Assembly (NCBI GenBank): GCA_919902965.1
Contig: CAKKSJ010000395.1
Coordinates: 1-38,439 of the forward strand
Length of the DNA stretch: 38,439 nt
Reading direction: 5' to 3'
DNA from: Burkholderiales bacterium
GTDB lineage: Bacteria; Pseudomonadota; Gammaproteobacteria; Burkholderiales; SG8-39
Under the pieces are notes generated by a model, which saw only the letters and a list, made by a program, of their open reading frames with translations, was not told the origin of the DNA and made no database searches. The position numbers and the translations under genes are program-made. Numbering within the stretch: position 1 is the stretch's first letter; each line of letters begins with the position of its first letter. Below are positions 1-7,999 of this stretch, piece after piece.

Positions 1-263
1 TAGCCGTTGGCCAGCACAAGCAGCGCGCGAGATCGCAGGATGTTGAACTGACCGAACAGCAGTACCGCCGTGATCAAATCGTTGATCACGAGGGCTGTTT
101 CTAAAATTGGAATGAAAGCCGGCACCGGTGCGAGCTGCATCGTCGCGAACGGCGCAGCCGCGAGAAAGATCCCGAGGGACACCAGCGCAAATGCCAGCGC
201 GAGTTGGCGCTCGCGGCGCCCCGCCGGGAGTGTGGATAGGAAAATATGGCGGTCGTCGGTCAT
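1..263 (-). CDS. MASE4-domain membrane sensor protein, amino-terminal fragment
   Basis: The reverse strand reads from ATG at 263-261 to the window edge without a stop (87 codons seen). An in-frame TGA lies a few codons upstream with no other start between, so this is the start. After a short polar head (TDDRHIFLS) comes LPAGRRERQLALA, a hydrophobic helix, then APVPAFIPILETALVINDL and ITAVLLFGQFNILRSRALL. The pairing of a PAFIP segment with a LINDLITA-type helix is typical of MASE4, a membrane-embedded sensory domain. In known proteins MASE4 precedes GGDEF or histidine-kinase modules; the output domain here lies outside the window. Family call is confident; the signalling output is unknown. 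Confidence 0.8.
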   Translation of the reverse strand, partial: MTDDRHIFLSTLPAGRRERQLALAFALVSLGIFLAAAPFATMQLAPVPAFIPILETALVINDLITAVLLFGQFNILRSRALLVLANG

Positions 264-718
264 TTCAAGATCTGCGTCTCATCGCCGAGCCGATCGTATC
301 GGTCATAAGAGATTGCCGTGCGCAAAGACCCGTGCGACGCAGGACGTGAGCGTCGCGGAACATGGAAATCATCCCCAGGCCGTACATGGCCGTAGCGGAA
401 AGCTTGACGCGTGATGCTGTGGGTGTCGGCGCGCGGGGGGGGGGCGATACAGACAGGGCGGGGCCGTGAGATACCTGATGCGGAGAGTAAATAGTGGAGG
501 GTGCGCAGCACTGAGCATCAGCCCCGCCAAAGGTGTGGGAATACGTGCAAACGCCAAAACAAGCAGTGCCGTACATCGTGTACCTCATATCGGCAGGGAG
601 TGGTTTTTGATCCAGATTACGCGACGAAAATTGAGGGAAGCGATCAGAAAAACGGGCCCAATCAGGAACAATAACCATAAGATCTTTAGGTATCCATTTA
701 TACGCCTAGGCACTGTGG

Positions 719-744
719 CGGTATGTACGGTATCGTACATACCG
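719..744. promoter_or_regulatory. 26-bp near-palindrome, possible operator
   Basis: Ten-base arms CGGTATGTAC (719-728) and GTACATACCG (735-744) are perfectly complementary around a 6-base centre. There is no T-run on either side, so a protein-binding site is more likely than a terminator. A related shorter site, GTACATCGTGTAC, lies at 571-583. No flanking gene identifies the binding protein. Confidence 0.4.
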
Positions 745-1096
745 TGGTCGTTGCGCTCAGGTGCCGGAGGCAGGGGATAAGAATTGGGCCTCGAATATTT
801 CGGCGAGTATGTTTCCCTGCCGTCTCAAACCACGAAGGCCAAAGCGAGCGAACACATGTGCAGGAGATGGTGAGCGAAATCATCCGGATCGAGAAGAGCC
901 GTGGGCGATTGGCGTATGTCTTTTTGCGGCGCTATCGCTCGGTGCGTACTGTCACCCGAGGATCGGACAGCCGCACTAGCTTTCCTGTGCGGCCGCACTT
1001 GGTAGTTTCGGAGTTCGATGGGTTCTAAGGCAGTGTTAGAATCTCGCTCCAGTGCCCAGATTCATCCTATTTGGCGCGCCAGTGAAACAAGGACTT

Positions 1097-1126
1097 AAGC
1101 CACCTCCGCGGTGGCTTTTTCCTTTT
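1097..1126 (+). terminator. Rho-independent terminator, plus strand, without an upstream gene
   Basis: The perfect 8-bp stem AAGCCACC/GGTGGCTT with loop TCCGC is followed by TTT-CC-TTTT. The T-rich side fits plus-strand transcription, yet no plus-strand gene precedes it. On the minus strand the stem is followed by AAGTCC, so it is a poor terminator for the LysR gene ending at 1190. Confidence 0.6.
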
Positions 1127-1189
1127 GGTGTAGGGAAATTTTTCCTACATCTGATGACGGGATGCCCGAAGTTAGCACCAGTCAGCGTA

Positions 1190-2092
1190 TCAAACGCGGC
1201 TCATGGTCTCGCTGGCTTCGCTGACGAGAAACTCGTGGAACTTCCGAAACGCTTCGCGCTGTTCCGCCACGTGCTCATACACCAAATAGTACGCATCGTG
1301 GCAGCGGATGGTCAGATCGAACGGGCGAATCAGGACTCCGCTGCGAGTTTCGTCCTGGATCAGCGGCGTCCGTCCCAGCGCGACGCCCTGCTGATTGATC
1401 GCAGCCTCGATCAGAGTGTTGCTGTCGTTAATTATTGTTCCGTGAGAAGGCATTGGCTCGCTTACGCCAGTCGCGCGAAACCACGCCGACCAGTCTTCGT
1501 AGCTATCTTCATGGAGAAGGGTGTAGTGGCGAAGGTCACCGGGTGTGCGCAGCGGTTGCTCGCTCCGGACGTAAGCAGGTGCGCACACGGGGACAAGTTC
1601 GCATTCAAAGAGCACTTCCGAGCGCTGGGTCGGAGTGCAGCTGCCGTTTCCCCAGCGGATCGCTAGATCGACCCGCCTGAGCTGGAATTGTTCGTGGGGG
1701 AGGGCGTGATAGATATGGAGGTCGATCTCCGGATTGCGTGTCCAGAATCGGTGCAGCCTTCGGGCAAGCCACCGTGCGCCTAGCGACGGGGTGACGAGCA
1801 CGGTGAGCGGCTGGGTTTGGACCTGCTCGCGAACGTCGCGCAGGGCCTGCTCGATGCTTCGCAGGGCCAAAGATACGGAAGAGAACAAACGCTGACCGGC
1901 GTCGGTGAGCACCACCCGGCTGTGGGACCTTTCGAATAGTGGCGCTCCAAGCGCGTCCTCCAGGTGCCGGATCTGGTGGCTTACTGCTGCCTGGGTGACA
2001 GACAGTTCCTGGGCGGCCAGCGTGAAGCTTCCATGGCGCGCGGCCGCTTCGAACGACCTCAGTGCATTGAGATGGGCGAGAGCGTTAATCAT
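1190..2092 (-). CDS. LysR-family transcriptional regulator, GcvA-like
   Basis: This 300-residue protein has the usual LysR length and order. A winged helix-turn-helix lies at about residues 8-66 (ALRSFEAAARHGSFTLAA, then TQAAVSHQIRHLE and LFERSHSRVVLTDAG), followed by a two-lobe effector-binding domain. The head closely resembles GcvA regulators, which control glycine-cleavage genes in enterobacteria. It is divergent from the operon that opens with two glycine-decarboxylase-like subunits, with about 105 bases between the starts. That gap carries CTAAT/ATTAG. LysR proteins usually activate a divergent operon and repress themselves, so this is most likely the local regulator of genes 2198-12591. 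The effector is unknown; an amino acid related to the operon substrate is plausible. Confidence 0.88.
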   Translation of the reverse strand: MINALAHLNALRSFEAAARHGSFTLAAQELSVTQAAVSHQIRHLEDALGAPLFERSHSRVVLTDAGQRLFSSVSLALRSIEQALRDVREQVQTQPLTVLVTPSLGARWLARRLHRFWTRNPEIDLHIYHALPHEQFQLRRVDLAIRWGNGSCTPTQRSEVLFECELVPVCAPAYVRSEQPLRTPGDLRHYTLLHEDSYEDWSAWFRATGVSEPMPSHGTIINDSNTLIEAAINQQGVALGRTPLIQDETRSGVLIRPFDLTIRCHDAYYLVYEHVAEQREAFRKFHEFLVSEASETMSRV

Positions 2093-2113
2093 CTGGCCTG
2101 CGCATTACCTGCG

Positions 2114-2130
2114 CTAATGGCTTTGATTAG
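2114..2130. promoter_or_regulatory. Inverted repeat CTAAT-N7-ATTAG, likely GcvA-type operator
   Basis: CTAAT (2114-2118) and ATTAG (2126-2130) form a perfect inverted repeat between the divergent LysR gene and the glycine-decarboxylase-like operon. CTAAT is the core described for binding sites of E. coli GcvA. The match to the adjacent GcvA-like regulator makes this the best operator candidate. I could not identify a convincing sigma70 promoter pair beside it. Confidence 0.5.
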
Positions 2131-2197
2131 TAAAAATCAATTGTAGCTGATGCAACGTGGCTCGCATACTTTGACCGATTCCTACGCTAGGGGCACC

Positions 2198-3613
2198 ATG
2201 ACAATTCTGAACGAGCCCAAATCGGGTCCGGATCGCGTCCATCCCTACATCCCCAATTCGGTTCCGGCGGTAAAGGCCGAGATGCTCAGGGTGGCGGGCG
2301 CGCGGTCGATCGAGGAATTTTTTGCCGATATTCCCGCCGATCTGCGGCTTTCTAGACCGCTCGATCTTCCTGCCCCTTTTCGTTCCGAACGCGGTCTTAA
2401 GCGTCACGTTGAGGGTATTCTGGCGCGCAATATCCCGGCCGGCGATGTGCTGAGCTTCCTCGGCGGCGGGTGTTACCAGCACCACGTGCCGGCGGTCTGC
2501 GACGAGATCAATGGGCGCAGCGAGTTCCTGACTGCCTACGGCGGCGAGCCCTATGACGACGCGGGTCGATTTCAGGCGCTGTTCGAATACACGAGCATGA
2601 TGGGGGAGCTGCTTGAAATGGACGTGGTCAGCGTGCCTACCTTCGATGGGCACCAGGCGTCCGCAACGGCGGTTCGGATGGCTGCCCGGCACACCAAGCG
2701 AGACGTCGTTCTGGTCGCCGGCAATGCCTTGCAGGATAAATGGTCGGTGATGACCAATTACGGCCGCGCTGATCTCGAGTTCCGCGAGGTGCGTTTTCAT
2801 CCCGCGACCGGCCTGGTCGACATTGACCATCTCCGGGCGATGCTGGATTCGCAGGTTGCTTGCTTCTACTTTGACAATCCGTCGTGTTTCGGCACCTTGC
2901 AAGCCGGTGAGGACATCGCCAAGGCGGTGCATGCTGTCGGTGCGCTGCTGGTGGTCGGCACCGATCCCGGTTGTCTGGGCGTGATTTCGCCGCCGGCGAG
3001 CTACGGCGCCGACATCGTTTGCGGCGATATCCAGACGCTGGGCATGCACATGAATTACGGTGGTGGCCAAGGCGGTTTCATCGCCACCCATGACGATGAG
3101 GCGCTGGTCATGCAGTATCCGTCCCGGCTATTCGGGATCGCGCCGACCCGCATTCCGGGGGAATACGGTTTCGGCGACGTTGCCTTCAGCCGAACCTCGT
3201 TTGACAAGCGCGAAAACGGCAACGAATTTGTCGGGACGGCCGCAGCGCTGTGGGGGATCACCGCCGGCGTCTATCTTGCGCTGATGGGACCCTCGGGGAT
3301 GCGCGAACTCGGGGTGGGAATCATGCAGCGCAATGCCTATGCAAAGCAGCGGTTGGCATCGATACCTGGCGTTTTCATTCCGCACGCCGGGCAGTCGCAC
3401 TTCAAGGAAATTGTTGTCACGTTCGACAACTGCGGAAAGACCGTGCATGAGATCAATCGAGCCCTGCGCGAACGTGGCATCTTTGGCGGTCATGACTTGA
3501 GCGAGGCGTTCCCTTCGCTCGGACAGAGCGCGCTCTACAGTTTCACGGAAGCGCACACCGAGGCAGACATTGAGTGTTTGGTCGCGGCCCTGACAGAGGC
3601 GGTCAAGCGATGA
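2198..3613 (+). CDS. Divergent glycine dehydrogenase (decarboxylating) subunit 1-like protein (GcvPA family)
   Basis: In the glycine cleavage system, split P-protein is an alpha2beta2 PLP enzyme that decarboxylates glycine and passes the aminomethyl group to lipoyl-GcvH; this is the non-PLP alpha half. From ATG 2198 (AGGGGC just upstream; an in-frame ATG at 2150 is the alternative) the protein has 471 residues, slightly longer than usual. Family landmarks are YIPNS near the start, SIEEFFADIP, LSFLGGGCYQHHVPA, RSEFLTAY, FEYTSMMGELLEMDV and a carboxyl domain with ALMGPSGMRELG. Two stretches normally well conserved differ: the TPYQPE-type segment after TAY reads GGEPYDD, and RENATSNICT reads RENGNEFVGT (from residue 338). 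It overlaps the beta-half gene by 4 bases. I infer a paralogue with altered substrate use rather than the housekeeping subunit. Confidence 0.82.
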   Translation: MTILNEPKSGPDRVHPYIPNSVPAVKAEMLRVAGARSIEEFFADIPADLRLSRPLDLPAPFRSERGLKRHVEGILARNIPAGDVLSFLGGGCYQHHVPAVCDEINGRSEFLTAYGGEPYDDAGRFQALFEYTSMMGELLEMDVVSVPTFDGHQASATAVRMAARHTKRDVVLVAGNALQDKWSVMTNYGRADLEFREVRFHPATGLVDIDHLRAMLDSQVACFYFDNPSCFGTLQAGEDIAKAVHAVGALLVVGTDPGCLGVISPPASYGADIVCGDIQTLGMHMNYGGGQGGFIATHDDEALVMQYPSRLFGIAPTRIPGEYGFGDVAFSRTSFDKRENGNEFVGTAAALWGITAGVYLALMGPSGMRELGVGIMQRNAYAKQRLASIPGVFIPHAGQSHFKEIVVTFDNCGKTVHEINRALRERGIFGGHDLSEAFPSLGQSALYSFTEAHTEADIECLVAALTEAVKR

Positions 3614-5226
3614 GCGCCCGCATGCAGGACATCTCCAGCTTCAGGTTTAGCGACGGGGTTGCCAATTTGCGCCGCTATCACCAGGCGCGCTGGGACGAGC
3701 CGGTTATATTCGAACTTTCCTGCCCTGGGGAAAGGGGAATTCTGGTTCCGGAGGTCGAGGACGCGGTGGCCGTTGTCGCAGGCGATGTGGTGGCCGGACT
3801 TCCGCAGGGATTGCGCCGGACGGCGCCTCCCGCGCTTCCCGAACTCTCCCAGAACCGGGTGCTGCGCCATTACCTGCGGTTGTCGCAGCAGAACCTGGGC
3901 GCCGATCTGAATGTCGACATCGGACAGGGCACCTGCACGATGAAGTACAACCCGAAGATCAACGAGCAGTTGGCCCGCAATTCGCGCATGGCGGATCTGC
4001 ATCCGCTGCAGGACACGGACACCGTCCAGGGCATCCTGGAGATCATCCACCGTATGGAGGCGATCATCCGCGAGATCTCTGGGATGGATGCGGTGTCCTT
4101 GCAGCCGCGCAGCGGCTCGCACGCCATCTACGCCAACTTCGCGGTGTTGCGTGCCCATCAGGAGGCGGTCGGCACCGCGGGTGTGCGCGACGAGGTTATC
4201 ACCACCATCTTTTCCCACCCCTCCGATGCCGCCTGCGCCAAGCTGCTCGGGTACAAGGTGATCACGCTCTATCCGGATGCCGCCGGCTATCCGGACATCG
4301 AAGCGCTGCGCGCTGCGCTTTCGCCGCGCACTGCGGCGCTGATCATCACCAATCCAGAGGACACCGGAATCTTTAATTTCCGCATCCGCGAATTCACCGA
4401 CATGGTCCGTACAGCCGGGGGCCTGTGCATATACGACCAGGCGAACGCAAACGGGCTTCTCGGCATAACACGCGCGCGCGAGGCGGGCTTCGACATGTGC
4501 CACTTCAATCTGCACAAGACGTTCGGCACCCCGCACGCCTGTGGCGGCCCGGCCGTGGGTGCAATGGCGGTCACGGCCCAACTCGCTCGCTATCTCCCGG
4601 GGCCGAGGGTGGCTTTCGATAGCGGCCACTACCGGCTCGAGGCGATCGGGCCGGATTCGATCGGCAAGGTCTCCGCATTTCTAGGCGCCGCCAACATCAT
4701 ATTGCGCGCCTACGCTTGGGTAATGAACCTCGGGGCAGACGGCTTGCGCGAAGTTGCTGAAATCGCGGTCCTCAACAACAACTACATAATGACCGAACTG
4801 TTGAAAATCCGTGGCCTGAGCCTGCCTTATGCATTGGGCAGGCGGCGCATCGAGCAGGCGCGCTATAGCTGGGAACAGATGTCGGCCGACACTGGAATCC
4901 ACTCGGAACAAATCGGCATCCGTGCAGCCGACTTCGGCGTTCACTACTGGACCAGCCATCACCCGTTCGTCGTGCCCGAGCCCGCGACGATCGAGCCCAC
5001 GGAGTCGTACTCGAAGGCGGACCTCGACGAGTTCGTCAGCGTCATGCGCCATGTCGCCAACGAAGCCTATGAAAATCCGGAGCATGTCCGCAGCGCGCCG
5101 CACAATTGCCCGGTGCACTCGATCGACGGATCGGTCTTCGACGATCCTGCGCGCTGGGCGGTCACATGGAGGGGATACCAGCGAAAACTGCGCGCGCAAG
5201 AGCAAAAGGGGCAGGAAACAAAGTGA
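3610..5226 (+). CDS. Divergent glycine dehydrogenase (decarboxylating) subunit 2-like protein (GcvPB family), PLP-dependent
   Basis: This is the PLP-binding half of a split P-protein-like enzyme. The start ATG 3610 overlaps the preceding stop (ATGA). The 538-residue product is somewhat longer than the usual 480-510. Landmarks are ELSQNRVLRHYLRLSQQNLG, GTCTMKYNPKINE, EISGMDAVSLQPRSGSHA, ITNPEDTGIF, DQANANGLLG and NLHKTFGTPHACGGPAVG. The lysine of HKTF (residue 303) should form the Schiff base with PLP. The glycine-rich run after TPH is normally GGGGPG but here is ACGGPA, and the DGAN motif reads DQAN. Substitutions in both halves suggest a changed substrate pocket. The next gene starts on the GTGA of this stop, so the subunits and the kinase-like protein are translationally coupled. 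Confidence 0.84.
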   Translation: MSARMQDISSFRFSDGVANLRRYHQARWDEPVIFELSCPGERGILVPEVEDAVAVVAGDVVAGLPQGLRRTAPPALPELSQNRVLRHYLRLSQQNLGADLNVDIGQGTCTMKYNPKINEQLARNSRMADLHPLQDTDTVQGILEIIHRMEAIIREISGMDAVSLQPRSGSHAIYANFAVLRAHQEAVGTAGVRDEVITTIFSHPSDAACAKLLGYKVITLYPDAAGYPDIEALRAALSPRTAALIITNPEDTGIFNFRIREFTDMVRTAGGLCIYDQANANGLLGITRAREAGFDMCHFNLHKTFGTPHACGGPAVGAMAVTAQLARYLPGPRVAFDSGHYRLEAIGPDSIGKVSAFLGAANIILRAYAWVMNLGADGLREVAEIAVLNNNYIMTELLKIRGLSLPYALGRRRIEQARYSWEQMSADTGIHSEQIGIRAADFGVHYWTSHHPFVVPEPATIEPTESYSKADLDEFVSVMRHVANEAYENPEHVRSAPHNCPVHSIDGSVFDDPARWAVTWRGYQRKLRAQEQKGQETK

Positions 5227-6338
5227 ACACGCTGCGTGTCGGTTTGATCGTTAACCCGATCGCTGGACTCGGGGGAGCGGTCTCACTCAAAGGCAGCGAC
5301 GGAGTGGCCGACGAAGCGCTCGCCCGGGGTGCAATACCCCAATCCGAGGCGCGTGCAACTGAGGCGCTGTCACTGATGCGGCAGCTTGCCGAAGCGCTCA
5401 CTGTCATCACGGGCGCCGGCCCGCTGGGCGAGGACGCTGCGATGGAGGCGGGCTGGCCGGTCGAAGTGATCTACCACGCGCCCGTTCGAACAACAGCGCA
5501 GGACACGGTTCAACTCGCGCGACGCCTGAGCACGCTGCGTGTTGACCTGCTGCTCTTCGCCGGCGGCGATGGCACCGCCAGGGACGTCGCCGACGGCGTC
5601 GACGACTGGCTGCCCGTTCTGGGCATTCCGGCCGGGGTGAAAATGCATTCGGGCGTGTTCGCGACAACGCCGAAGGCGGCCGGCCTGCTGGCGCTGGGCT
5701 TCCTGCGCTCCACCGCGCGTCGCGTCGCCAAACAAGAGGTGATGGATCTGGACGAGGGCGCCGTGCGCGACGGTCATATCAATCCGATGCTGTATGGATA
5801 TCTATCGGTGCCCGAGAACCCGCGACTGCTGCAAGGCAGGAAGGTGTCGGCGGTGGCCGGGGACTCGGTGGCAGCCGAGGCCATCGCAGCCAGCGTGGTT
5901 GATGAGATGGAGCCCGATGTCGTCTATCTGATCGGACCGGGTTCGACCACCTGGGCGGTAAAGCGCGTCCTTGGTGACCACGCGTCGCTGCTTGGCGTCG
6001 ACGCGTACCTGAATCGGCAATTGCTGGTGCGCGACGCGACCGCCGCGCAACTCGAGGCGATCACTACCGGCCGGCCGGCACGCGCATTGGTCACCTGCAT
6101 AGGCGGGCAGGGTCACATCTTCGGGCGCGGCAACCAGCAGTTCAGCGGCACGTTGGTGCGTCGCCTCGGACGCGCCAATGTCCGGGTGTTGGCCACGCCC
6201 TCGAAGCTGCAGTCGCTGTCGGGGCGCCCGTTCATCGCGGATCTGCACGATCCGGAAGCGGAAAAGGAAATGTCGGGTTATGTCGAAGTGGTAAGCGGGT
6301 ACAGGAGCAGGGCATACTATCGTTGCGAAGCGACGTAG
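5223..6338 (+). CDS. ATP-NAD kinase family protein (COG3199/AcoX-like)
   Basis: The GTG at 5223 overlaps the previous stop (GTGA) and is followed by LRVGLIVNPIAGLGG and LKGSDG, the expected amino end for this family. The product is 371 residues. LLFAGGDGTARDV carries the GGDGT motif of the diacylglycerol/NAD-kinase superfamily, followed by LGIPAGVKMHSGVFA. Later come YLIGPGSTTWAVKR and TCIGGQGHIFGRGNQQ. Homologues occur beside acetoin genes (AcoX) and are usually annotated as ATP-NAD kinases, although few have been assayed. Its place between a P-protein-like enzyme and a transporter suggests phosphorylation of a nucleotide cofactor or pathway intermediate; the true substrate cannot be read from sequence. 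Confidence 0.8.
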   Translation: MNTLRVGLIVNPIAGLGGAVSLKGSDGVADEALARGAIPQSEARATEALSLMRQLAEALTVITGAGPLGEDAAMEAGWPVEVIYHAPVRTTAQDTVQLARRLSTLRVDLLLFAGGDGTARDVADGVDDWLPVLGIPAGVKMHSGVFATTPKAAGLLALGFLRSTARRVAKQEVMDLDEGAVRDGHINPMLYGYLSVPENPRLLQGRKVSAVAGDSVAAEAIAASVVDEMEPDVVYLIGPGSTTWAVKRVLGDHASLLGVDAYLNRQLLVRDATAAQLEAITTGRPARALVTCIGGQGHIFGRGNQQFSGTLVRRLGRANVRVLATPSKLQSLSGRPFIADLHDPEAEKEMSGYVEVVSGYRSRAYYRCEAT

Positions 6339-6378
6339 GCGGAATCTGGTTTCCATTCAACATTTTTTGGAGGACACA

Positions 6379-7962
6379 ATGAGACGGATCGCTGGGATGT
6401 TGGGGAAGGTCATGCTGTCGGCCGCGCTTGCGGCCGCGTTTACAGTTTCTGCTGTCGCTCAGCAGCGTGGAGGCGTACTCAACGCGGTCGTCAATCCGGA
6501 GCCGCCTACGCTGATGCTGGGACTGAACCAATTAAGCGGCGTGCAGATGATAGGCGGCAAGATCTATCAGGGCCTGCTTACCTACGACAGGAATCTCAAT
6601 CCGCAGCCCGGGTTGGCGAAGTCCTGGACGATGTCCAGCGACGGACTGACCTATACCTTCAAGCTTCAGGAGGGGGTCAAGTGGCACGACGGCAAACCAT
6701 TTACTTCGGCAGATGTGGTTTTCACGGTCACAAAATTTCTGCAGGAGGTCCACTCGCGAGCGCGCAACAACTTCAGCCGGGTGACCGCAGTCGATGCGCC
6801 GGATGCCTCGACGGTGGTGTTCAAGCTCAAGGAGCCGTTTGCGCCTTTTCTTGGCTCATTCGAGGTGTCGAGTGCGCCGATGATACCGAAGCACATTTAC
6901 GACGGTACCGACTACAAGAGCAATCCGGCCAATCAGACGCCTGTAGGGACGGGACCGTTCAAGCTCGCCGAATGGAAAAAAGGCGCATACATCCATCTCG
7001 TGCGCAATGATGCCTACTGGAAGCGGGGCCTGCCGTACCTCGACGGTATCTATTACCACGTGATCCCGGATTCGGCATCGCGCGCGGTGGCGCTGGAGAG
7101 CGGCAAGGTCGATTTGACGAGTTTCAGCGACATCGAATTGTTCGATGTTGCGCGATTCAAGGGCAACGCGAATTTCGAGGTGACCAACCAAGGCTACGAG
7201 TTCCTGGGCCCGCTGGCTTGGATTGAGTTTAACAACCGCATCAAACCGATGGATGACAAGCGCTTCAGGCAGGCGGTCATGTATGCGCTGGACCGCGTTT
7301 TTATTCGCGACCGAATCTGGTTCGGACAGGCCAAGGTCGCTACCGGGCCAGTGTCAAGCACTACGCGGTTCTATGAACCCGGCGTCAACCGGTATCCGAC
7401 CGACCTGAAGAAATCCGAAGCCCTGCTCGACGAAATGGGCCTCGCGAAGGACAAAGACGGCGTCCGAGTGACCGTCAAGCTTCTTGGACTGCCCTACGGC
7501 GAGACGTGGAATCGGCTGAACGAAACCATCCGGCAGAGTCTTGGGAAGGTGGGAATCAAGGTGGTCGCCGAGTCGACCGACGCGGCCGGGTGGACGCAGC
7601 GGCTGGCCAACTGGGACTTCGAAATGCTGGTGAGCTACCTGACCCAGTACGGTGATCCTGCGCTTGGTGTGGCGCGGACCTATATTTCGTCGAACATCAA
7701 GAAGGGAATTCCGTACACCAACACCTCCGGCTACAGCAACGCAAAGGTGGATGAACTGTTTGCCAAGGCCGCGGTGGCGACCAAGGACGGCGACCGCAAG
7801 AACTACTACTCCGAAGTGCAGAAGATCCTGGTCGACGACGTTCCGCTCGCCTGGCTGGTCGAGATCAATTTCCCGACCATTTATAACAAGAAGGTGCGCA
7901 ACGTCGTCACCTCGGCAATCGGTGTGAATGAGACCTTCGAGTCGGTGTACATTGTGAAATGA
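6379..7962 (+). CDS. ABC transporter substrate-binding protein, oligopeptide/dipeptide type (SBP family 5)
   Basis: ATG 6379 follows GGAGGA at 6369-6374. The 527-residue product has a secretion signal: MRR, a hydrophobic core and a likely cut after SAVA before QQRGG, which suggests a soluble periplasmic protein. Family 5 landmarks are LVYDRNL-type GLLTYDRNLNPQPGLA, the DGLTYTFKLQEGVKWHDGKPFTSADV stretch spanning about residues 91-117, NQTPVGTGPFKLAEW and DKRFRQAVMYALDR. It should capture a peptide-like or N-acylated amino compound for the permeases and ATPase encoded downstream. It lies 40 bases after the kinase-like gene. The substrate is unknown. Confidence 0.92.
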   Translation: MRRIAGMLGKVMLSAALAAAFTVSAVAQQRGGVLNAVVNPEPPTLMLGLNQLSGVQMIGGKIYQGLLTYDRNLNPQPGLAKSWTMSSDGLTYTFKLQEGVKWHDGKPFTSADVVFTVTKFLQEVHSRARNNFSRVTAVDAPDASTVVFKLKEPFAPFLGSFEVSSAPMIPKHIYDGTDYKSNPANQTPVGTGPFKLAEWKKGAYIHLVRNDAYWKRGLPYLDGIYYHVIPDSASRAVALESGKVDLTSFSDIELFDVARFKGNANFEVTNQGYEFLGPLAWIEFNNRIKPMDDKRFRQAVMYALDRVFIRDRIWFGQAKVATGPVSSTTRFYEPGVNRYPTDLKKSEALLDEMGLAKDKDGVRVTVKLLGLPYGETWNRLNETIRQSLGKVGIKVVAESTDAAGWTQRLANWDFEMLVSYLTQYGDPALGVARTYISSNIKKGIPYTNTSGYSNAKVDELFAKAAVATKDGDRKNYYSEVQKILVDDVPLAWLVEINFPTIYNKKVRNVVTSAIGVNETFESVYIVK

Positions 7963-7999
7963 CCGTGCCGACAAGGTCCGCAAAGTCGGGGGCGACCAA

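Larger units (their letters stand above)
264..1189. other. Gene-poor region with palindromes and a G10 tract
   Basis: No open frame in these 0.9 kb gives a recognisable protein; the frames present are short, arginine-rich and lack convincing ribosome sites. It holds CCGAT-CGT-ATCGG at 290-302, close upstream of the MASE4 gene, a run of ten G at 435-444, GTACA-TCG-TGTAC at 571-583, a longer near-palindrome at 719-744 and a terminator hairpin at 1097-1126. It may be a degraded gene, but I see no homology to support that. Confidence 0.5.

Noticed and set aside
1000..1090. tRNA or tmRNA 3' end upstream of the orphan terminator
   Set aside because: There is a faint T-arm-like string, but no acceptor, D or anticodon stems can be paired and no CCA end is in the right place.
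3535..4629. 364-codon minus-strand frame opposite the GcvPB-like gene
   Set aside because: Antisense shadow with low-complexity Arg/Ala/His composition and no recognisable motif.
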